This document shows, in pieces, positions 59,155 to 64,000 of a DNA stretch of 64,000 nucleotides. Position 1 is the first letter of the stretch, and each line of letters starts with the position of its first letter. The translations under genes were made by a program, and so were the position numbers. The notes under the pieces were generated by a model. The model saw only the letters and a list, made by a program, of their open reading frames with translations, was not told where the DNA came from and ran no database searches. The stretch spans positions 48,808 through 112,807 of the forward strand of contig CACXTX010000001.1 of the NCBI GenBank assembly GCA_902770635.1, in the 5' to 3' direction. This DNA comes from an uncultured Prevotellaceae bacterium (GTDB lineage: Bacteria; Bacteroidota; Bacteroidia; Bacteroidales; Bacteroidaceae).

Positions 59155-60228
59155 TCATATTATACACTCTCTTACTTCCTCCATAATTTGCAGGCAACGG
59201 GTACGAGAAATACGGATGTTTGTACCCATGGTAATTACGTCCTCATCAGAAGGCAAACCTTTAAAGTTGATAGTGGTTGCGTGCTCCCCTAATGTCTGGT
59301 CATTAGTCAGGTCATAAGCGGGAGCCAAAGACCACTTTCCGTCTCTACAAATAAAGCTGAAGTTACGAGCATGGTCGTCCATGTTGTGCGCATAGACATT
59401 GAAAACCATACGTCGGAACTGCTGTTCGACAGCCTCTTCTGATTGCGTTAAATAGCCAGTCAACTGCAACAGACTGTGGTAGTCCATCTTTGGTGGGGAA
59501 ATAGGCTCGTTCAAAAGGGCACTGGCTGTTGCAACGTGTAATCTCACACCGTCTTCGATATCAAAACGACGAACAGCGAAATATTTACCCTCCATCAGTT
59601 TAAATTCAGGGACGTCGATTCCACACGCTTTGGCCATCTTATTATATTGATATTCTATTTCACCCATATTCTTAGGATCGTATGTGTGTCTGAATTTAAC
59701 AAGCCAGTGACCATCGGCATCAGTAAAGATACATTTGGGGCGTACACCTCCCGAGTTCCCGCTTTTAAAGTATAGCAAATCGGCATTATCTTTTGTCTTT
59801 TCTGATAACACGTCCAATGCCGTCTGTTGCATTTGATCCAAGGTTAACTGCGATTTTTCTTGCCTTAACTTTGTCTCTGGCACATAGGAAAGTGCACCCA
59901 TACCCGAGTTGCCAATAATACTCAGCCGCTGAACGGGTGTTAACCTCTGATAGTCTATTCCATACTTCTTAAGGACAGTACGTAATAAATACTCACCATA
60001 GCCACCTGGCAAACTATCCTCAAATATACCAAAATTGCCATTAAACGGCAGATAGTCTGCTGTAAAAAGGCCTGGTTTCAATGGAAGTTTCAAAGGAGAA
60101 ATGGAAAAACCGTCAATAAGCCAGTCTTTATCATATTCAAACTGGCAAGTGCTCTTTGGCCCCATAGACAACGTACCAACCTTCCGTTCGTGGTACATGA
60201 CGGTGACAGACTGTACATTCTGTATCAT
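59155..60228 (-). CDS. hipA: HipA-family serine/threonine kinase toxin
   Basis: A 357-residue HipA-like kinase. N-terminal domain: YHERKVGTLSMGPKSTCQFE and PFNGNFGIFEDSLPGGYGEY. Kinase core: SGNSGGVRPKCIFTD (phosphate loop), VKFRHTYDPKNMGEIEYQYN, NVYAHNMDDHARNFSFICRD (catalytic Asp and Asn) and LAPAYDLTNDQTLG. E. coli HipA phosphorylates glutamyl-tRNA synthetase; the target here is unknown. It overlaps the upstream HTH gene by 4 nt. It is a single complete protein, not the split HipS/HipT type. Confidence 0.9.
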   Translation of the reverse strand: MIQNVQSVTVMYHERKVGTLSMGPKSTCQFEYDKDWLIDGFSISPLKLPLKPGLFTADYLPFNGNFGIFEDSLPGGYGEYLLRTVLKKYGIDYQRLTPVQRLSIIGNSGMGALSYVPETKLRQEKSQLTLDQMQQTALDVLSEKTKDNADLLYFKSGNSGGVRPKCIFTDADGHWLVKFRHTYDPKNMGEIEYQYNKMAKACGIDVPEFKLMEGKYFAVRRFDIEDGVRLHVATASALLNEPISPPKMDYHSLLQLTGYLTQSEEAVEQQFRRMVFNVYAHNMDDHARNFSFICRDGKWSLAPAYDLTNDQTLGEHATTINFKGLPSDEDVITMGTNIRISRTRCLQIMEEVRECII

Positions 60229-60539
60229 ACGCCTCGTTTTCTTGTTCGGTTTTTGTTTATTTCCAGTAATTCCTCCATCGTGTCGTATTTAGGCTCAGCA
60301 AGCAACTGCATGATTTCTTCAGAATAACCCAATGCCTTAGCCAGTTTGACATACGACTCTAAGGAAATAGAATGTTTCAGTTCAAAACGCTGGATGGACG
60401 AAGCAGGTACACCACTTATCTCTGACAAGCTTTTAGTCGAAAGTTTCTTTTCCAGCCGTCTTGTCTTCAAGTTTTCAGCCAATCGCTGCATGGTCACTTG
60501 CAGCGGATATGGATCAAACACATATTTCTTCTGCATCAT
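60225..60539 (-). CDS. hipB: HipB-like helix-turn-helix antitoxin
   Basis: A 104-residue protein with a Cro/C1-type HTH (KTRRLEKKLSTKSLSEISGV, then PASSIQRFELK) at ~22-75 and a basic C-terminal tail (NKNRTRKRGV). HipB proteins neutralise HipA and repress the operon. It is upstream of, and overlapping with, the hipA gene. Two near-identical ATATTATGT sites 41 bp apart (60540-60548 and 60581-60589) cover the start codon and promoter and are candidate operators. Confidence 0.87.
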   Translation of the reverse strand: MMQKKYVFDPYPLQVTMQRLAENLKTRRLEKKLSTKSLSEISGVPASSIQRFELKHSISLESYVKLAKALGYSEEIMQLLAEPKYDTMEELLEINKNRTRKRGV

Positions 60540-60577
60540 ATATTATGTATAAATCCTAATTTATTATAATTACACAT

Positions 60578-60590
60578 CACATATTATGTG
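60578..60590. promoter_or_regulatory. candidate HipB operator (palindrome)
   Basis: CACATATTATGTG is a perfect 13-bp palindrome abutting the -7 box at 60591. A partial copy (ATATTATGTAT) overlaps the start codon at ~60540-60550. Confidence 0.5.
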
Positions 60591-60598
60591 CAAAGATA
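60591..60598 (-). promoter_or_regulatory. -7 promoter box for hipBA
   Basis: The minus strand reads TATCTTTG, with TTTG (60619-60622) 20 nt upstream. Confidence 0.7.
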
Positions 60599-60651
60599 CA
60601 GAATATTCGGGAAATAACCAAATAAAAAGACGGAATTTTGGAGAAAGTATA

Positions 60652-60714
60652 ATACTCCGAAAGAAAACAAAATTACTCCAAAAGAAAACAAAATTACTCC
60701 GAAAGAAATCAAAA
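60652..60714. repeat. 21-bp-period array (ACTCCGAAAGAAAACAAAAT type)
   Basis: Three 21-nt units of AT/TTACTCCGAAAGAAAACAAA. The unit matches the end of the array at 8243-8284, 52 kb away. Confidence 0.8.
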
Positions 60715-60846
60715 ATACTATCGGAGCCTGCTCAAACCAGCCAATTTCACCAACTTTGGGTGCTTACTTTCCAATATTTCAGCCCCAAAAACGTGAAAAA
60801 AATATGGTTCTGAGTACGTTTTAGAGCCGAAAATGCCAGAATATGC

Positions 60847-60930
60847 AATTTTGCTGCCACACTGCTGCCACCAATTTTTCCTTTAAACAGGGCGTTTAAC
60901 GCCATTTGGTGGCAGGGTGGCAGCAAAATT
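60847..60930. repeat. 84-bp long imperfect palindrome (MITE-like)
   Basis: Outer arms AATTTTGCTGCCAC (60847-60860) and its complement at 60917-60930; inner arms CTGCCACCAA and TTGGTGGCAG; and a nested GGCGTTTAACGCC palindrome (60900-60912). A single transcript would fold into one long hairpin. No coding capacity. Confidence 0.75.
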
Positions 60931-60960
60931 TAAAAAATTAAATTTTAGATCTGTGAAACT

Positions 60961-61058
60961 AAAGAACGCTAATTGATGAATAAGGAACGCTTATTGTACG
61001 ATAAGGAACGCTTATTGTACGATAAGGAACGCTTATTGATGAATAAGGAACGCTTATA
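60961..61058. repeat. 21-bp tandem array (AAGGAACGCTTATTG type)
   Basis: Four full units and a partial one, period exactly 21: AAGGAACGCTTATTG followed by either ATGAAT or TACGAT in the order A-B-B-A. The last partial copy supplies the stop codon of the ATPase gene. Confidence 0.9.
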
Positions 61059-62166
61059 CAGCCAACCACTCTGACATAAATTTATCATAGACCTCATAGA
61101 TACCTTGATGATGGGTCAACAGCTGTTTCTCCATAAGGGCTTGTGCTGATTTTTGCACACTGCTGGCTGAGGCAAGATGATAACGCTTGACAAATGTCAT
61201 ACCTGTAATTTGGCGAGCCTTCCCTTCACGGCTGACGGCTACGAGCAGGTCGCGCTGGCGGGCTGTCAACTGATAGAGGACATCCTTGTAAGCCTCTTCG
61301 TTTTGGTTGATAATTTGCTTTACGGCTCTGTCCACATCCTCGATGCAAACGAGATCTTTTGTTGCGAAGAGTTGATTCAGTACTTTCTGTAAATACCAAG
61401 TCGTGCCGTCAAAACGTTCATAGATAGCACTTACTACTCCAGTTTCAATCTGTTTCCCCGCCGCTTCGAAATGTCTCTTGGCAAAAGCCTCATACTCAGG
61501 CAATGGTACTGGTTTCAGGAACATCATCGACACACTTTGGTAGAAAGGTCTTGCGGGTGACGAGAACATTTCGCTCATCATACTTTTCTGTGAGCCAGAG
61601 AATACAAACACAGCATTGCGACAACCCTGCACATAGGTCCGAATCAACTCTTCTACATTCTTTTCAGGGTAGTCTGCAATAGCCTGAAACTCATCAATGG
61701 CAACAATACAATTCCTATCGGCAGCTTTCAGGTAGTTGAAGATCTCTTCCAATGTAAAATCTGGTGACTTAATATCACCCATCCCCATATTCCAACTTGC
61801 ATTCCCCTGTCCGTCGAAAGAGATACCTGTACGCAGAGATGTTACAAAACGGAGGAATCCGTCGATAGCCGATTGCCCGCGAGGTTTCAGACGGTTCACG
61901 ATACTTTGCCCCATACGGTAAACCATATCCTGCAGATTCTTAGTTGCATAAATATCAATCAGGAAGGTATAGTATCGATTCTGTATATCCTCTTGTGCAA
62001 AAAAGTGATGAATCAGTCCTGTCTTGCCCATACGACGTGGGGAAATCAGCGCCGTATGATTACCATTTGTTAATAGCGTCGACAACTCTTGGGTTTCAGC
62101 TTTACGATCACAAAAATAGTCTGCCGACTCGTAGCCGTAGGTAATGAAAGGATTTTCAATCATCAT
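61054..62166 (-). CDS. AAA-family ATPase (ATPase_2 type) with C-terminal winged helix
   Basis: A 370-residue P-loop ATPase. Walker A is ALISPRRMGKTGLIHHFF and Walker B NCIVAIDEFQAIADYP; the sensor-1 region is NAVFVFSGSQKSMMSEMF. The C-terminal ~80 residues look like a winged helix (LTARQRDLLVAVSREGKARQ, then VQKSAQALMEKQLL). This is the archaeal-type ATPase_2/DUF234-like group common in Bacteroidales; function is unknown, with proposed roles in defence or mobile-element biology. ATG at 62166 is used. Its 3' end merges with a 21-bp repeat array. Confidence 0.82.
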   Translation of the reverse strand: MMIENPFITYGYESADYFCDRKAETQELSTLLTNGNHTALISPRRMGKTGLIHHFFAQEDIQNRYYTFLIDIYATKNLQDMVYRMGQSIVNRLKPRGQSAIDGFLRFVTSLRTGISFDGQGNASWNMGMGDIKSPDFTLEEIFNYLKAADRNCIVAIDEFQAIADYPEKNVEELIRTYVQGCRNAVFVFSGSQKSMMSEMFSSPARPFYQSVSMMFLKPVPLPEYEAFAKRHFEAAGKQIETGVVSAIYERFDGTTWYLQKVLNQLFATKDLVCIEDVDRAVKQIINQNEEAYKDVLYQLTARQRDLLVAVSREGKARQITGMTFVKRYHLASASSVQKSAQALMEKQLLTHHQGIYEVYDKFMSEWLAV

Positions 62167-62187
62167 CAATTACTGTTTTAGATGCCG

Positions 62188-62195
62188 CAAAGATA
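62188..62195 (-). promoter_or_regulatory. -7 promoter box for the ATPase gene
   Basis: The minus strand reads TATCTTTG, with TTTG (62216-62219) 20 nt upstream; 21-nt leader. Confidence 0.7.
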
Positions 62196-62312
62196 CAATA
62201 TTATATTGGAACGTCCAAACAATTATCCGAAAAAGATTATCCAAATTGGATAAAACAAACCACTCATCAACTTCTAATCGGCAAAAAAGAAGTCCGCATC
62301 TTAGCAGACACA

Positions 62313-63452
62313 TCAGAAGTCTCTGAAATCATTGTTCGCCTTCTTCACGGCTATACACTCCATCTCGATAAGCCATGTAGGACGGCAGACGGGAGCTAAT
62401 GTGAAAACGGTGGGGATATCGGGGAATTGCTGGTCGAACAGACCTTTCACCATCTCATAGTCAGCACCATCGCGCAGATAGACAATGATTTGCATCACAT
62501 CCTCGTAACTCATACCTCCCTCGTTGAGCAATGTCTCCACGTTCTCCCACATCCGAAAGGTTTGCTGTTGCACATTACCTACATACATCACCTCACCTTT
62601 ATGATTAATAGACGCGGTTCCTGAAATGAAAACATGATTGCGGTCACCATACTGCATCAGCGTGGCACGCTCAAAGGTAACCCCATACTCGATAGTCCGG
62701 TTCAGGTGAGAAAGCCCGTAGAGATAACGCTGCTGCTGGGGCTCAAAACCAGTCATCGCATAGCTGTCCAACTGGACAAGAGCCTTAGGGTCATAAGGCG
62801 ACCCACCTATTCCGGTAGAGGCAATGTAATGGGTCTCTGGGGTAAGACCCTGTTCCACAAAACATTCCCTGCGCGACTTGACGAGTCCTCCGTATTGCGT
62901 ATCCACATCACGAACGAAGAACCATGTGCGAACACAGTTCCCCTCTAACGTAGCCTGGAAAAGCTTCAATATGTCTATATAGATAAAAAGGGTCTGCCAA
63001 GTCTGCATGTACGAGGTTGCAGAGGTGGAATCCATCAGTCCGAAGGTCCATATATGCTGATAGCCATTGTGCCTGACAATGGTTGAGTTATTCATAGGCT
63101 TTACCTCTGTACCCTTCTGCAAATAGAGCCATACGGCTACTTTAGAACCATCAAGGGGTGGCTGTTGGATGTATGAAACGGTACAGGCGTCACGCTCCTG
63201 GATAACAGGAACTTGATTAGTTGCATCACTCAGGAAATAGCGTTTGAAAACGATGCAGGAACCCTGCACATCCTCCATTTCCAGAAGGATTTTCTCAGCC
63301 TGTTGGATACGGGCTATCTGCCCTTCGAAAAGTTCACAGCGAGGCTCCACATGCAACATGGCATGTAACTCCTCCACTTCACCTGCCGTGAAGTGCGTCC
63401 ACTCTATCCGAGCACCTATCTCTTCTATATTCTTTGAATGATAAACGATCAT
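62313..63452 (-). CDS. RidA/YjgF-superfamily protein (long, chorismatase-like form)
   Basis: A 379-residue protein whose C-terminal ~130 residues show the RidA fold: RNHVFISGTASINHKGEVMY, then QQTFRMWENVETLLNEGGMS, YEDVMQIIVYLRD and a late IEMECIAVK. The N-terminal ~200 residues contain MNNSTIVRHNGYQHIWTFGL and LEGNCVRTWFFVRDVDTQYG. The size and two-part layout recall FkbO/Hyg5-type chorismatases and related Bacteroidetes proteins rather than the ~125-residue deaminase RidA. No biosynthetic genes are adjacent, so function is open. Confidence 0.72.
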   Translation of the reverse strand: MIVYHSKNIEEIGARIEWTHFTAGEVEELHAMLHVEPRCELFEGQIARIQQAEKILLEMEDVQGSCIVFKRYFLSDATNQVPVIQERDACTVSYIQQPPLDGSKVAVWLYLQKGTEVKPMNNSTIVRHNGYQHIWTFGLMDSTSATSYMQTWQTLFIYIDILKLFQATLEGNCVRTWFFVRDVDTQYGGLVKSRRECFVEQGLTPETHYIASTGIGGSPYDPKALVQLDSYAMTGFEPQQQRYLYGLSHLNRTIEYGVTFERATLMQYGDRNHVFISGTASINHKGEVMYVGNVQQQTFRMWENVETLLNEGGMSYEDVMQIIVYLRDGADYEMVKGLFDQQFPDIPTVFTLAPVCRPTWLIEMECIAVKKANNDFRDF

Positions 63453-63468
63453 AACGATTTTGCGAGCA

Positions 63469-63476
63469 CAAAATTA
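63469..63476 (-). promoter_or_regulatory. -7 promoter box for the RidA-like gene
   Basis: The minus strand reads TAATTTTG, 16 nt before the ATG at 63452. Confidence 0.55.
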
Positions 63477-63546
63477 CAAAGAAATCCTTATCGCACCAAA
63501 TTTTCCAATATAAAATATACCTTCCTAAATGTTTCTGATTAGAAAG

Positions 63547-63574
63547 AAGCCCGTATCTTCTCAGACACGGGCTT
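63547..63574. terminator. hairpin of unclear assignment
   Basis: A 12-bp stem with one mismatch (AAGCCCGTATCT / AGACACGGGCTT). It lies between two divergent genes, so no adjacent gene ends at it. Confidence 0.35.
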
Positions 63575-63582
63575 TAGTTTCC

Positions 63583-63608
63583 AAAGTTCTCGCTTGGGCG
63601 AGAACTTT
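63583..63608. other. perfect 11-bp hairpin
   Basis: AAAGTTCTCGC / GCGAGAACTTT around TTGG, just upstream of the Fic promoter; a second structure in the divergent intergenic region, role unknown. Confidence 0.55.
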
Positions 63609-63620
63609 TGAAGGAAAAAC

Positions 63621-63636
63621 TTGCCGGTATCGGCAA
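63621..63636 (+). promoter_or_regulatory. candidate operator overlapping the Fic -33 element
   Basis: TTGCCG-GTAT-CGGCAA palindrome; its first TTG is also the -33 element, 20 nt before the -7 box. A half-site TTGCCGAT recurs at 63672 between promoter and ATG. Confidence 0.55.
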
Positions 63637-63643
63637 AATTTAG

Positions 63644-63651
63644 TATCTTTG
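63644..63651 (+). promoter_or_regulatory. -7 promoter box for the Fic gene
   Basis: TATCTTTG with TTG at 63621-63623 (20-nt spacing); 33-nt leader. Confidence 0.7.
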
Positions 63652-63684
63652 CAGTAGAAATCAAGGAAAACTTGCCGATAGAAG

Positions 63685-64000
63685 ATGAAGAAGTATATAT
63701 CAGTCACGCAGTTTGCCGATAAGTTCGGAATCTCAGAACGTACAGCCCGCAACTACTGTGCTTGTGGTAAGATTGAAGGCGCTTTTCTCTTAGGTAAGAC
63801 TTGGAACATCCCTGAAGATGCCGTTTTACCTCAACGCGGAGCTGCCCCAAAAAAGCTGTCACTCTTGTTGACAATGCTTCGTGAACAAAAAGTTTCACAC
63901 CTAAAAGGGGGCATCTACCATCGAACACAAATTGATATGACCTACAACTCTAACCATATAGAAGGTAGCCGTCTAACTCATGATCAGACGCGATATATCT
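63685..64000 (+). CDS. Fic-family protein with N-terminal helix-turn-helix, partial
   Basis: The window ends after 105 codons. Residues 1-50 look like an excisionase/MerR-type HTH (ISVTQFADKFGISERTARNY, then GAFLLGKTWNIPED). From ~75 the sequence YHRTQIDMTYNSNHIEGSRL is the start of a Fic domain protein. SNHIEGS carries the inhibitory-helix (S/T)xxxE(G/N) motif that restrains AMP transfer. Fic proteins AMPylate targets such as gyrase; the catalytic HPFxxGNGR lies beyond the edge. A palindrome at its promoter suggests autoregulation through the HTH. Confidence 0.82.
   Translation, partial: MKKYISVTQFADKFGISERTARNYCACGKIEGAFLLGKTWNIPEDAVLPQRGAAPKKLSLLLTMLREQKVSHLKGGIYHRTQIDMTYNSNHIEGSRLTHDQTRYI

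Noticed and set aside
60847-60930. Insertion sequence
   Set aside because: Inverted arms exist but there is no transposase ORF and the element is only 84 bp.
60961-61058. CRISPR array
   Set aside because: The units abut with a constant 21-bp period and no unique spacers, and no cas genes are present; it is a simple tandem array.

Overview
The window is chromosomal DNA from a Bacteroidales bacterium, most likely Prevotella or a close relative. This rests on: TAnnTTTG -7 boxes in front of most transcription units, often with a TTTG or TTG about 19-21 nt upstream; A-rich leaders instead of Shine-Dalgarno sequences; Bacteroidetes-restricted families (DUF4834, DUF5020, DUF3098, DUF4886, DUF1599); the type IX secretion genes porW-porX; and Bacteroides-like gene orders such as DUF1599 / MauE-like / tpiA / SPOR / folE and dnaE | psd-pssA-DUF4834. 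No rRNA genes, insertion sequences, CRISPR arrays or prophage genes were seen.

Layout. 1-8.2 kb: start of rsmA/ksgA, then a lysylphosphatidylglycerol-synthase-like membrane protein, pepD and a DUF4886 protein; a zinc-ribbon/GNAT fusion; an ECF sigma factor between two small membrane proteins; an HU-like protein; and a second zinc-ribbon fusion, this time to a flavin-type oxidase, followed by a CAT-like acetyltransferase. 8.3-12.4 kb (minus): metallopeptidase-surE-lpxB-DUF5020 as one overlapping operon, plus a phosphopantetheinyl transferase. 12.5-15.6 kb: corA, with a striking leader, and a DUF349 protein. 15.7-21.6 kb (minus): ftsX-DUF3098-uppP-truB-queA-folK-GH28 polygalacturonase. 21.8-23.5 kb: a radical SAM protein and a zeta-toxin module. 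23.8-30.5 kb (minus): lpxA and an RND efflux operon (adaptor, pump, outer-membrane factor). 30.6-32.8 kb: a compact sigma-70 factor behind a tandemly repeated promoter, convergent with a CCA-adding-type enzyme. 32.9-39 kb: a PAP2 phosphatase/barrel fusion, DUF1599, a MauE-like protein fused in frame to tpiA, SPOR, folE and a hypothetical protein. 39-39.9 kb: about 850 bp without a recognisable gene, then tRNA-Pro. 40-46.5 kb: aroA, porW, porX, tsaE. 46.5-54.3 kb: dnaE-trxA-hypothetical, psd-pssA-DUF4834, pyrH and birA. 54.6-64 kb is an accessory-like stretch: an AbiE pair, tadA, a secreted GH5 enzyme, HipBA, an AAA ATPase, a RidA-like protein and the start of a Fic protein.

Working together. 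Envelope functions recur: lpxA and lpxB (lipid A), uppP (undecaprenyl carrier), psd and pssA (phosphatidylethanolamine), ftsX, an RND pump, and PorW/PorX for type IX secretion. The GH5 enzyme ends in a segment resembling a type IX sorting signal, so it may be a client of that system. At least four toxin-antitoxin-like modules (zeta, AbiE, HipBA, Fic) are present, three of them in the last 10 kb.

The most unusual material is non-coding. A short acidic/proline leader ORF with two competing hairpins precedes corA. A palindrome-plus-promoter cassette is shared by corA, the zeta module and the sigma-factor gene, and is tandemly duplicated (84 bp) at the last. There are several families of short-period repeats: 7-15 bp word tracts and 21/22 bp arrays. 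One such tract lies in frame inside folK and another inside lpxB. All functional statements are from reading the sequence; no database search was run.
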